NCBI GenBank assembly: GCA_934465535.1
Contig: CAKSKV010000007.1
Span: 1 to 64,000, forward strand
Origin: an uncultured Clostridia bacterium
GTDB taxonomy: Bacteria; Bacillota; Clostridia; Christensenellales; QALW01
DNA length: 64,000 bases
Reading direction: 5' to 3'
A model generated the notes under the pieces. It had not been told where the DNA came from and did not search any database. It saw only the letters and a program-made list of their open reading frames with translations. Both the position numbers and the translations under genes were made by a program. Below are positions 39,439 through 46,991 of the stretch, in pieces; the stretch's first letter is position 1; each line of letters begins with the position of its first letter.

Positions 39439-40253
39439 CGGCGGGAATATATATCTGCCCCACCCCCATAGGAAATATGGAGGATATAACCCTGCGGGTG
39501 CTGCGGGTGCTTAAGGAATGCGACTGTATAGCCTGTGAGGACACGCGTCATACCGCGCTGCTGCTTAAGCATTTTGATATAAAAAAGCCGCTGGTTTCCT
39601 ATCATAAATTCAATGAGGAGGAGCGCGCGCGGGAGCTTGCGCAGCGGGCGCTTCAGGGGCAGAGCATAGCGGTGGTGAGTGACGCGGGCATGCCGGGCAT
39701 AAGCGACCCCGGCTTTGCGGCGGTGCGGGCGGCGCGTCTGGCGGGCGTGCCGGTAACGGTGCTGCCGGGGGCCAGCGCCGGAATATGCGCCCTTGTGCTT
39801 TCCGGCATACCGTGCGGCCGGTTTACCTTTGAGGGCTTTCTGCCCGCCGAGGGCAGGGAGCGCCGGGAAAGCATGGACAGAATAATGAGTATCGGCTGCA
39901 CGGCGGTGCTTTATGAGGCACCGCATCGTCTTGAACGCACGCTGCGCGAGCTTGCGCAAAGGGACGGCGAGAGGGAAATTGCCGTGTGCCGCGAGATAAG
40001 CAAGCTGCATGAGGAATGTGTTGTAATACGCCTTAAGGATTATCCGGCCTTTTTAGAGGAGCATCCGCCGCGGGGTGAATATGTATTGGTGCTTAATAAG
40101 GGCGAGGACAAAGAACCGGAGGGCAGCCTGGAGGAGCAGCTGGAGAGGCTGCTTGCCGCGGGATTGACCCGCAAGGAGGCGGTAAAGCAGGTGGCCAAAG
40201 CAAACGGGGTAAGCAAAAACGAGGTATATATGCTTACCGTGCCGCAGGAATAA
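39435..40253 (+). CDS. rsmI: 16S rRNA 2'-O-methyltransferase RsmI
   Basis: 272 residues. It 2'-O-methylates C1402 of 16S rRNA. The start is the ATG overlapping the upstream stop; a longer frame to 39339 lies inside the previous gene. Motifs: YICPTPIGNMEDITLR (N-terminus), CEDTRHTALLLKHF, VVSDAGMPGISDPG and VTVLPGASAGICALVLSG: the tetrapyrrole-methylase fold of RsmI. The C-terminal LLAAGLTRKEAVKQVAKANGVSKNEVY is the helical tail seen in Bacillota members. A terminator follows at 40310. Confidence 0.96.
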   Translation: MTAGIYICPTPIGNMEDITLRVLRVLKECDCIACEDTRHTALLLKHFDIKKPLVSYHKFNEEERARELAQRALQGQSIAVVSDAGMPGISDPGFAAVRAARLAGVPVTVLPGASAGICALVLSGIPCGRFTFEGFLPAEGRERRESMDRIMSIGCTAVLYEAPHRLERTLRELAQRDGEREIAVCREISKLHEECVVIRLKDYPAFLEEHPPRGEYVLVLNKGEDKEPEGSLEEQLERLLAAGLTRKEAVKQVAKANGVSKNEVYMLTVPQE

Positions 40254-40309
40254 AGCGGGCATCGGGCGTACCGGGAAAGCAGGTGCAGCGAGCATCGGGT
40301 TTTGTCACC

Positions 40310-40330
40310 AAAATCCCTTAAGGATTTTTT
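40310..40330 (+). terminator. Short intrinsic terminator after rsmI
   Basis: AAAATCC / GGATTTT with a five-base loop, then TTT. Confidence 0.6.
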
Positions 40331-40384
40331 TGAATAGCACAAAAAGAAGGCGGAACGGATTTTGCGCTGCCTTCTTCCTTATTG

Positions 40385-40406
40385 AAGCCTCTCTTGAGGC
40401 TTTTTT
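40385..40406 (+). terminator. Second intrinsic terminator after rsmI
   Basis: AAGCCTC / GAGGCTT with loop TCTT, then TTTTGTTT; tandem with the weaker one at 40310. Confidence 0.8.
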
Positions 40407-40463
40407 GTTTAATGTGCGGTAGCGGGCGGCAGAGCCGGGCATACTATAATGCAGGAGGCGTAA

Positions 40464-40682
40464 ATGATGGATTATCGCGCGGGCTATTATAAATTGTTCG
40501 GGGAGATAACGAGGGCGCTGTGCGCCCTTAAGCGCGGCCGCCCCGAGGCGGCGGAAAAATTGCTGGAGCAGGCGCAAAGCAGCGCGGAGCTTGAATATAT
40601 TTCAGCCTTGGTGCTGTGCGGAGGGCAGGGGGCTTCTGCGGGGCGGGAAGGGGCCGCCGTTTGCGCGCATAAACAAAAATAA
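40464..40682 (+). CDS. Small helical protein, unknown function
   Basis: 72 residues (MMDYRAGYYKLFGEITRALC); AGGAGG lies six bases before ATG 40464, and ATG 40467 is an alternative. The first 45 residues look like one or two amphipathic helices of the pattern YYKLFG.ITRAL..L..G..EAAEKLLEQAQ, which I recall as common in small Bacillota and phage proteins of unknown role. The last 25 residues are Gly/Ala-rich and probably disordered. A strong GC hairpin (CCCGGCGGT/ACCGCCGGG, 40683-40706) without a T-tract follows. Confidence 0.65.
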   Translation: MMDYRAGYYKLFGEITRALCALKRGRPEAAEKLLEQAQSSAELEYISALVLCGGQGASAGREGAAVCAHKQK

Positions 40683-40895
40683 CCCGGCGGTACGGCACCG
40701 CCGGGCAACGGCTTGGGCGCAAGGGGGGAACGCCCGGATAATATCGTTTTTATGCTTTTAGGCAGGCCTTTTACAGGCATTGCATCTGTATTTTATATAT
40801 TCGACGCAGACGGTGCAATTTCCTTTATAAATGTATAAAAATAGCATTTTTAATTGTATTATGGGTAAAAACGGGCAAAAAAATATCGCTTTTGC

Positions 40896-40924
40896 TTTAT
40901 TTGCGCCCGAATATGTGCTATAAT
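40896..40924 (+). promoter_or_regulatory. Promoter with extended -10 for the DMT exporter
   Basis: TTTATT at 40896-40901, 17-base spacer, TATAAT at 40919-40924 preceded by TG at 40916-40917. Confidence 0.65.
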
Positions 40925-40929
40925 ATAAT

Positions 40930-40965
40930 TCCGAAGGCAGAGTATGCTTTCGGATTTTATTTTTG
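40930..40965 (+). terminator. Leader terminator/attenuator of the DMT exporter gene
   Basis: Ten-base-pair stem TCCGAAGGCA / TGCTTTCGGA (one G-U) with loop GAGTA, followed by TTTTATTTTTG. It begins at the predicted transcription start and ends about 30 bases before the ATG. Transcription from this promoter would therefore end as a stub of about 35 bases unless termination is prevented. Confidence 0.65.
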
Positions 40966-40993
40966 TCTTTAAGGCACAGTCGGGTTTTATCGT

Positions 40994-41893
40994 ATGAAGG
41001 GTTTTGCAAGACTTTCGCCCAGAACAAAGGGTATAATATGCATAATTATAGCGGCATTCGGCTTTTCCATGATGTCGGTGTGCGTGCGCGGCGCGGGAGA
41101 GCTGCCGTCGTTTCAGAAGGCGTTTTTCCGCAATTTTGTGGCGCTTTTTGTGGTGGCGGGAATAATGCTGCGCAAAAAAATAAGCTTTATTCCGCAAAAG
41201 GGAAGCATATGGCTGCTTATAGGGCGCGCACTTTTCGGAACGGTGGGAATACTGGGCAATTTTTATGCCATAGATCACATGGTGCTGGCCGATGCGAATA
41301 TGTTGAACAAGCTCTCTCCGTTTTTTGCAATTGTGTTTTCCGCGCTGCTGCTTAAGGAAAGACCGAATTTTGTGCAGATAATCGGCGTGCTTGCGGCAAT
41401 GGCGGGCAGCATGCTTATTATAAAGCCGGGGTTTGCAAGCGCATCTGTTTTTCCCGCGCTTGCGGGGCTTGCGGGAGGCCTGGGGGCGGGGGTAGCCTAC
41501 ACCTTTGTGCGCATGCTGGGGGCGCGGGGAGAAAAGGGGCCGCGGATAGTGCTGTTCTTTTCCGCTTTTTCCTGCATTGTGTGCCTGCCCTTTATGCTTA
41601 TTCATTTTGAGCCCATGAGCGCCCGGCAGGTGCTGTTTTTGCTGCTTGCGGGGCTTTGCGCCTGCGTGGGGCAGTTCGGCATAACGCAGGCCTATATATA
41701 TGCCCCGGCCAAGGAGATATCGGTTTATGATTATACTCAGGTGATATTTGCCGCGCTGCTGGGCTTTGCGTTTTTTGAACAGGTGCCGGATATTTTAAGC
41801 GTGCTGGGGTATGTGCTTATATGCGCCTCCGGCGTGGGAATGTTTTTCTACAATAAAAAGCGCGGCGCGCAGACGGAGAAAAAAGAAGGATAA
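40994..41893 (+). CDS. DMT-superfamily (EamA) transporter
   Basis: 299 residues with ten predicted membrane spans in two EamA repeats (residues about 13-140 and 155-290), for example GIICIIIAAFGFSMMSVCV and the second-half VLFLLLAGLCACVGQFGITQAYIYA. EamA proteins export metabolites, amino acids or nucleosides; the substrate cannot be told. The ATG at 40994 has only a poor ribosome binding site. A promoter and a terminator-like hairpin lie just upstream, so expression may be regulated at transcript level. A terminator follows at 41919. Confidence 0.88.
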   Translation: MKGFARLSPRTKGIICIIIAAFGFSMMSVCVRGAGELPSFQKAFFRNFVALFVVAGIMLRKKISFIPQKGSIWLLIGRALFGTVGILGNFYAIDHMVLADANMLNKLSPFFAIVFSALLLKERPNFVQIIGVLAAMAGSMLIIKPGFASASVFPALAGLAGGLGAGVAYTFVRMLGARGEKGPRIVLFFSAFSCIVCLPFMLIHFEPMSARQVLFLLLAGLCACVGQFGITQAYIYAPAKEISVYDYTQVIFAALLGFAFFEQVPDILSVLGYVLICASGVGMFFYNKKRGAQTEKKEG

Positions 41894-41918
41894 AAATAAA
41901 AAAACGACGGCTGAAAGC

Positions 41919-41955
41919 AAACCCCGAAAGCGTAGGACTTTCGGGGTTTTTGTTT
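41919..41955. terminator. Intrinsic terminator between the DMT exporter and the patatin gene
   Basis: Stem AACCCCGAAAG / CTTTCGGGGTT with loop CGTAGGA, then TTTGTTT on plus. The outer GCAAAC/GTTTGC pairs extend it, and it can serve both converging genes. Confidence 0.85.
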
Positions 41956-42019
41956 GCTCGGGCGGAAATTTTTTTGCCGGGCATCGGGGTTTTTGTTTGC
42001 CGCTGCTTCGGAAAAAGCA

Positions 42020-42820
42020 TTATTTCATGACATCCCAAAGCTCAAGATCGTTTTTGATACGGCTTATTGCCGCCTCCGCCGCTTCGCGTCCGGCGTCAAT
42101 GCAGGCGCTTGCGTCCCGGAGGTTTTTCTCGTCATACGGCCCGACATCCGGGGCAATGACTATATCGCTGTTGGGCAGGGCGTTGCGCACATTGCACCAG
42201 TCCGAGGTTTCAAAGGACTGATAGATGGTTTGTATTATGTTTGTGGGCTTTGAGCGCTTCCAGCCGCGGAAGGCGACATCCACGGCAATTACATACTGTG
42301 CGCCCAGCACATCGCGGCACAGGTCGACGGGGACGCGGTCGGTCACGCCGCCGTCCACAAGGGTCATATCCTCCCAGTCCACCGGTTCAAAAACGCCGGG
42401 AATACTTATGGAAGCGCGTATGGCGTGGCTGAGTTTGCCCGATGTCAGCGGCACGGTGCGGCTGGTTACAAGGTCGGTGGCTGCGGCACAGAAGGGAATA
42501 ACACATTCCTCAAAGGTTTTGCCCTTGCAGAGGGTATCGATATATTCCTCGGTTTTTTTGCCGCGCAGCACGCCCTTATGGGGGCGTCCCAGATCCAGAA
42601 ATGTGCGTTCCGATATGGAAAGCGCGGTGGACTGAAGCTCGTACATATCCTCGCCGGCGCAGTATATTCCGCCGATAACGGCGCCCATGGAGCAGCCCGC
42701 TACGCAGTCCACCGGCAGACCGTGCTCCTTAAAAACCTGCAGTACGCCTATATGGGCAAGCCCGCGCGCGGCGCCGCCGCCCAGGGCAAGCCCGATTTTT
42801 TTTCTTCCTTTTTCCGTCAT
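42020..42820 (-). CDS. ylbK: Patatin-like phospholipase (YlbK/RssA family)
   Basis: 266 residues from ATG 42820 (MTEKGRKKIGLALGGGAARG), with ACGGAGGAAT just upstream; 27 upstream codons are unsupported. Oxyanion-hole GGGAARG (residues 14-20), nucleophile Ser44 in GCSMG and catalytic Asp156 in DGG form a complete Ser-Asp dyad. The family hydrolyses acyl esters of lipids. In Bacillus subtilis the homologue ylbK lies beside ylbJ, coaD and rsmD, the same set found here; in this genome it is convergent with the DMT exporter and divergent from ylbJ (66-base gap). Confidence 0.92.
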   Translation of the reverse strand: MTEKGRKKIGLALGGGAARGLAHIGVLQVFKEHGLPVDCVAGCSMGAVIGGIYCAGEDMYELQSTALSISERTFLDLGRPHKGVLRGKKTEEYIDTLCKGKTFEECVIPFCAAATDLVTSRTVPLTSGKLSHAIRASISIPGVFEPVDWEDMTLVDGGVTDRVPVDLCRDVLGAQYVIAVDVAFRGWKRSKPTNIIQTIYQSFETSDWCNVRNALPNSDIVIAPDVGPYDEKNLRDASACIDAGREAAEAAISRIKNDLELWDVMK

Positions 42821-42886
42821 ATATTCCTCCGTGGGTGCATATTTTTTTGTAGCTGCTGCGCTTATGGGGCAGAAAGGGTGAAAAGG

Positions 42887-44002
42887 ATGAAGCGTAAACA
42901 CATCCTCAGAATATTCACGGCATTATTATTTATCATTTTTATGTTTTTGTCAATAGCGTATCCTGCCGTTATAATGCAATCCGCGCAGGCAGGGCTGCGT
43001 CTTTGGGCTGCGGCGGTGGTGCCGTCGCTGTTTCCGTTTCTTTTTGCGGCGCGGGCACTGCTGGAGCTGGGGGCGGACAGGGCGGCGGAGCGGATACTGG
43101 GGCCGGTGCTGGCGTTTTTGGGCTTTGAGCCAAAGGGCGCGTTTGCACTTGCGGTATCGCTTTTATGCGGATACCCGGCGGGGGCAAAGACGCTGGGCGA
43201 TCTTGCGGCGCGGGGCAGCATAAGCCCGCGGGCGGGGGAAAGGCTGGCAATGCTGTGCCACACTGCTGGGCCGCTGTTTGTATTGGGCTTTGCTTCCGGC
43301 GTGACCGGGGTGAACGGAGGGGCGCTGCTTGGCTGCCATTACGGGGGAGTGCTGTGCGCCGCCTGCGCGGTAAATGCGCTGTGTACGGCCTTTTTTCGCG
43401 GTGACGGGGATTTTTGCCGCGCGGGAGGAACTGTGAGGGAAAAAAGGGGTGCAGAGGAAGCGCAAAGCGGCGAAAAATGCCGAAATACGGGGCAGGGAGC
43501 GGTGCTGGGGAATGCCTGCGGCGCGGCGGCGGGGGCCTGCTTTACCGTGGGGGGATTTATAGTTTTTTTCAGCTGCGTAAGCGGGCTTATAAAGCCGTAC
43601 ATGCCCGAAATATGGCGTATTTTGGAGCTTTCCGCCGGGCTTGAGGGGCTGGAACTGCCCGGGGCGGCGGCGCTTGTTTCGTTTTCCGGGCTGTGCGTAA
43701 TTGCACAGGAGACGGCCTTTTTGGGGGAGATACGCCCGAAAATGTTTTTGCTTTGCAGGGCGGCGGCGGGGGTGTTTTCGCTTGTTTTGGGCCTGGCGGC
43801 GCAGGTTTCGCCGTTTCTGGCGGTGGGCGCAGCGGCGGCCGTTATTGCGCCGTGCTGCGTTTTTGTGCGTTTTTTCGGGGCAAAAAGGGGAAGACGGGGC
43901 GTGCTGCGGCCAAGAGCGCGGGGAAGCAGCAAAGGGGAGGGCTTGTGCGGAGGGCGTAAAAACAGCAAAAAAACAAGCAAAAAAGGCGTATTTTTTGCTT
44001 AA
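42887..44002 (+). CDS. ylbJ: Sporulation integral membrane protein YlbJ
   Basis: 371 residues from ATG 42887 (MKRKHILRIFTALLF), preceded by AAAGGGTGAAAAGG. There are about eight membrane spans of the nucleoside-recognition type, with family segments WAAAVVPSLFPFLFAARALLELG, SLLCGYPAGAKTLGDL, RLAMLCHTAGPLFVLG and VGGFIVFFSCVSGLIKP. YlbJ is needed for proper spore formation in Bacillus. The basic tail (about 40 residues, GAKRGRRGVLRPRARG and Lys-rich end) is unusual. A low-complexity, charged insert (residues about 175-205) joins the halves. It is inverted relative to coaD and rsmD, whereas these genes are co-directional in Bacillus. Confidence 0.88.
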   Translation: MKRKHILRIFTALLFIIFMFLSIAYPAVIMQSAQAGLRLWAAAVVPSLFPFLFAARALLELGADRAAERILGPVLAFLGFEPKGAFALAVSLLCGYPAGAKTLGDLAARGSISPRAGERLAMLCHTAGPLFVLGFASGVTGVNGGALLGCHYGGVLCAACAVNALCTAFFRGDGDFCRAGGTVREKRGAEEAQSGEKCRNTGQGAVLGNACGAAAGACFTVGGFIVFFSCVSGLIKPYMPEIWRILELSAGLEGLELPGAAALVSFSGLCVIAQETAFLGEIRPKMFLLCRAAAGVFSLVLGLAAQVSPFLAVGAAAAVIAPCCVFVRFFGAKRGRRGVLRPRARGSSKGEGLCGGRKNSKKTSKKGVFFA

Positions 44003-44060
44003 AAACACGCGATTTTTGCTTAAAAAACGATGTGAATTTTGTGTGAAGGCTGCAAGGGGC

Positions 44061-44501
44061 TTACTTTGAGAACTGCTCCCGGCTTTTTCTTACCTGTTCG
44101 CCTGTGCGGCCCAGATAGTTTTCCAGCTCCTCCAGCACATCATTGGCATAGGCCTTGGCACCCAAACGGATCTCCTTTGCGCTTTGCTTGGCCTCGGTCA
44201 CTATGCGCTCGGCCTCCTGCTGCGCCTGCTTGATTATGGAGGTTTCGCTTACCAGCTGCTCGGCCTGGCGCTGCGCCTCGTCGATATACTGCTGAGCTTC
44301 CTTTTCGCCGTCGGCGAGTATCTGGCGGCGCTCTTTGATTATATTGCCGGCGCGTTCAAGCTCGACGGGGAGGTTATCGCGGATATCGTCGATGAGGTCA
44401 AGACACTTATCGGTGTCCACCAGCTTTTTGCTGGACATAAAGCTTTTTTTGGAGGCCTCCAGCTCTTCAAAGAGGGTATCAAGCAATTCGTTTACGGACA
44501 T
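44061..44501 (-). CDS. Coiled-coil protein next to coaD, unknown function
   Basis: 146 residues, almost wholly helical: MSVNELLDTLFEELEASKKS, then a long coiled coil rich in Glu, Gln and Ala (ILADGEKEAQQYIDEAQRQAEQLVSETSIIKQAQ, EAERIVTEAKQSAKEI). The pattern resembles DivIVA or ATP-synthase b-type stalk helices but has no membrane anchor. AAGGAG lies nine bases before the ATG. It is the last gene of the minus-strand run alr-fau-membrane protein-rsmD-coaD. Similar proteins often sit next to coaD in Clostridia; the role is unknown. Confidence 0.75.
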   Translation of the reverse strand: MSVNELLDTLFEELEASKKSFMSSKKLVDTDKCLDLIDDIRDNLPVELERAGNIIKERRQILADGEKEAQQYIDEAQRQAEQLVSETSIIKQAQQEAERIVTEAKQSAKEIRLGAKAYANDVLEELENYLGRTGEQVRKSREQFSK

Positions 44502-44588
44502 ATATAACGCTCCTTAAAAAAATTTACAAAATATAAAAGGCATCCGGGACGGAGCCGCGGCTTTGCAGCAGGAAAGACTGCGATAAAA

Positions 44589-45086
44589 TCAAAGCTGTTC
44601 CGTGTGCAGACCGCGTAGGCGCGCGGCGACATAGGGCCGTATTATTTCCGGCACCATGCCTGTGATATTGCCGCCCAGAGAGCCTATTTCCCGCACCATG
44701 GAGGAGCTGAGAAAGGAATACTCGCTGGCGGTCATGAGGTAGATGGCCTCCAGCCCTTTATCCAGCTTCTGATTGAGCATGGCGTACTGAAGCTCGTATT
44801 CAAAATCCGATACGGCGCGCAGGCCGCGCAGTATTACATTGCCGCCCTTGCGGCGGATATAGTTTACCAGCAAACCCTCGGAGCTGTCAACCGTTACATT
44901 GGGCAGGCTGCTTACGCATTTTTTTATCATTTCCACCCGTTCGGGGATGGTGAAAAAGCCCTTTTTATTGCCGTTGTGCAGCACTGCCACAACAAGGTTA
45001 TCCGTCATGCGGGCGGCGCGTTCGATAAGGTCAAGGTGCCCGCAGGTGATGGGGTCAAAGCTGCCGGGGTATATTATCATGTCCAT
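44589..45086 (-). CDS. coaD: Phosphopantetheine adenylyltransferase
   Basis: 165 residues, normal length. It makes dephospho-CoA from 4'-phosphopantetheine and ATP, the penultimate step of CoA synthesis. Nucleotidyltransferase motifs: YPGSFDPITCGHLDLIERA with GH of the HxGH-type motif (GHL near residue 16), LRGLRAVSDFEYELQYA and SSMVREI near residue 128. AAAGGAG, inside the end of rsmD, precedes the ATG; three bases separate the two genes. It corresponds to ylbI in Bacillus. Confidence 0.96.
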   Translation of the reverse strand: MDMIIYPGSFDPITCGHLDLIERAARMTDNLVVAVLHNGNKKGFFTIPERVEMIKKCVSSLPNVTVDSSEGLLVNYIRRKGGNVILRGLRAVSDFEYELQYAMLNQKLDKGLEAIYLMTASEYSFLSSSMVREIGSLGGNITGMVPEIIRPYVAARLRGLHTEQL

Positions 45087-45089
45087 GAT

Positions 45090-45638
45090 TCAATTCTCCT
45101 TTGGGGTGAGCAGCAGCAGCGAACGGCGTCCGTAGGCGCGGCTGCGCAGAATTTCGTAGCAGGAAAGCACGCCGGGCGGCAGGGGCTTATCGTGCTCCAG
45201 CACCAGCACGCCGCCGGGGGCAAGCAGGGCGCAGCGGTCGATTTCGCGCTCGAGGGCCTCATAGAGGCCGGAGCTGTACGGCGGGTCGGCAAGGATGATG
45301 TCAAAGCGGCGGCCCCGCGCGCTTAAGGAGGATACGGCGGACTGCCAGTCGCACAGCAGCACCTCAGCCTCCTGCCCCAGCAGGGCAAGGTTTTTGCCGG
45401 TAAGGGCGCAGCTGGCGGGAGAGGAATCCGCAAAGACGCAGGAGGCGGCCCCCCGCGAGAGGGTTTCGATGCCCAGCTGTCCCGTGCCGCAGAAAAGCTC
45501 CAGCACCGAAGCGCCGGGCAGACGCGCGCCCAGCATATCCATGAGGGCTTCCTTTACAAGCCCGGCGGTGGGGCGCACATTCTGCCCCTGAGGGGAGAGA
45601 AGGCTGCGTCCGCGCCATTTTCCGGAGGAAACTCTCAT
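45090..45638 (-). CDS. rsmD: 16S rRNA m2G966 methyltransferase RsmD
   Basis: 182 residues. It methylates guanine 966 of 16S rRNA using SAM. N-terminal MRVSSGKWRGRSLLSPQG, PTAGLVKEALMDML, SAM motif LELFCGTGQLGIE (46-58) and catalytic DPPY (118-121). Its start overlaps the stop of the upstream membrane-protein gene (ATGA) and its end abuts coaD, the ylbH-ylbI pair of Bacillota. Confidence 0.95.
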   Translation of the reverse strand: MRVSSGKWRGRSLLSPQGQNVRPTAGLVKEALMDMLGARLPGASVLELFCGTGQLGIETLSRGAASCVFADSSPASCALTGKNLALLGQEAEVLLCDWQSAVSSLSARGRRFDIILADPPYSSGLYEALEREIDRCALLAPGGVLVLEHDKPLPPGVLSCYEILRSRAYGRRSLLLLTPKEN

Positions 45639-46441
45639 GGCGTATCCTCCGTTTCGGGCCGTGCGGCGTCTTGCTGCGTATCGGCTTGCCGTGCGGCGGC
45701 ATCGGGTGCTGTATCGGGGGATCCGCCTGCGGGAGTGTTTTCCGATTCGTCCTGAGGCAGCATCTTATAGCGGTGATCCTTGGGGAAATAGCGCGTTTGC
45801 ATATTTTCCGGAACCTCGGAGGCGCGCTTTTTGAAGCCGAGGATATAGCACACGCCGCTTACCGCTATAAACAGGAGGATGGGTATAAAGAACAGATAGG
45901 GGGTGACGGTGCCCGCTGCGCCGAAATAGCCGAAGGAGGCGCGGGTGGGCATGCCGTAGAAGAACACGGCATTGGCGTCCACGGGGGAGAGCAGCAGCAA
46001 AAGCGGAGCGGCCGACATGAAAAGCATGTAGAGGATATTATAGAGGGTGTCGGTAAGGGAGGCGCAGTGCTTTTCCCAGCCGTTAAAGGCAAGAACGGTG
46101 CACACAACGGTGAGAACGGCCGGTATAAGCATGGCTATTATGCCGGCGGCGAAGCCCTTGAAGGGGTGATACAGCTCGGCGCGGGCTTTTTCCAGCTGCT
46201 CCTTGCTGCCCCGGCCGCGCACATAGGTTATGACGGCGCGGCAATCCTTTTCGCCCCAGCGGCCGCAGTTATCCCACAGAAGGCCGGCTTCAAAGAGCAT
46301 AAACGCGCCCCCTGCGACCAGCTTGAGAGGGGTGCTTATCTGCACGCTCAGTATTATGGAAAGGCCTATGAGGGTGAACACCACCACGGCGGCAAATATA
46401 AGCATGAGCTTAAGGGCAAATTTAAGGGTATCCTTTATCAT
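45635..46441 (-). CDS. Membrane protein of unknown function
   Basis: 268 residues with about six hydrophobic spans (for example residues 8-34, 37-54, 97-120, 128-150, 182-204) and a hydrophilic C-terminal tail of about 60 residues rich in Asp, Pro, Ala and Gln (ENTPAGGSPDTAPDAAARQ). GAAAGGAATT precedes the ATG. It overlaps rsmD by four bases and lies 28 bases after fau, so it is part of the same operon. I do not recognise the family. Confidence 0.75.
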   Translation of the reverse strand: MIKDTLKFALKLMLIFAAVVVFTLIGLSIILSVQISTPLKLVAGGAFMLFEAGLLWDNCGRWGEKDCRAVITYVRGRGSKEQLEKARAELYHPFKGFAAGIIAMLIPAVLTVVCTVLAFNGWEKHCASLTDTLYNILYMLFMSAAPLLLLLSPVDANAVFFYGMPTRASFGYFGAAGTVTPYLFFIPILLFIAVSGVCYILGFKKRASEVPENMQTRYFPKDHRYKMLPQDESENTPAGGSPDTAPDAAARQADTQQDAARPETEDTP

Positions 46442-46469
46442 GGCAAATTCCTTTCACGGACGGCGCCGT

Positions 46470-46991
46470 TCAGATTATTTCCTCCTGAGTGAATATACGG
46501 TGCAGGGGCACATCATGCGCTTTGGGTGTAAAATCGTGCTCCTGAGCGGCAAAGGCGGCTCCGAAGAACAGGGCGGAGCTGCCGGCAAGCAGGCGGTCGT
46601 AGCAGCCTGCTCCGTAGCCCATACGGTAGCGGCCGCGGTTGAAGGCCAGCATGGGGCAGATTATGATCTGGGGCACTGCGGCCTCGCCCGCCGGCTCCAG
46701 CATGCCGAAGGCCCCCTTTGACAGCCTGCCGTCAAAGATGCAGGGGGTTATTATATGGGTGTTTTTATCGCAGCGGGGAAGCAGCACCTGCTTGCCTTTA
46801 CGCCGGGCGGCAAGCATGAGGGGCTCAAGGTTTACCTCGCTGCCTGCGGGCATATAGAACATTATGCTTTCGGCGCGGTCAAAATAGGGGTCTAAGGCTA
46901 TGGCGCTGCATATGGCAAGGGAGCATTGCATGCGGTCCTCCTCCCGGAGGGCGTTGCGGCGCTGCAGGAGCTCCCTGCGTTCAGCGTCCAC
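46470..46991 (-). CDS. fau: 5-formyltetrahydrofolate cyclo-ligase
   Basis: 173 residues from a GTG at 46991 (MDAERRELLQRRNALREEDR) that overlaps the end of alr; the RR-LL-RR opening matches the family, and 41 upstream codons in frame are antisense-like reading of alr. It converts 5-formyl-THF to 5,10-methenyl-THF with ATP. Motifs: FYMPAGSEVNLEPLM, KQVLLPRC and the phosphate/folate loop YRMGYGAGCYDRLL (family GYGxGYYDR; Cys replaces the second Tyr). AAGGTGT serves as a weak ribosome binding site; translation is probably coupled to alr. Confidence 0.9.
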   Translation of the reverse strand: MDAERRELLQRRNALREEDRMQCSLAICSAIALDPYFDRAESIMFYMPAGSEVNLEPLMLAARRKGKQVLLPRCDKNTHIITPCIFDGRLSKGAFGMLEPAGEAAVPQIIICPMLAFNRGRYRMGYGAGCYDRLLAGSSALFFGAAFAAQEHDFTPKAHDVPLHRIFTQEEII

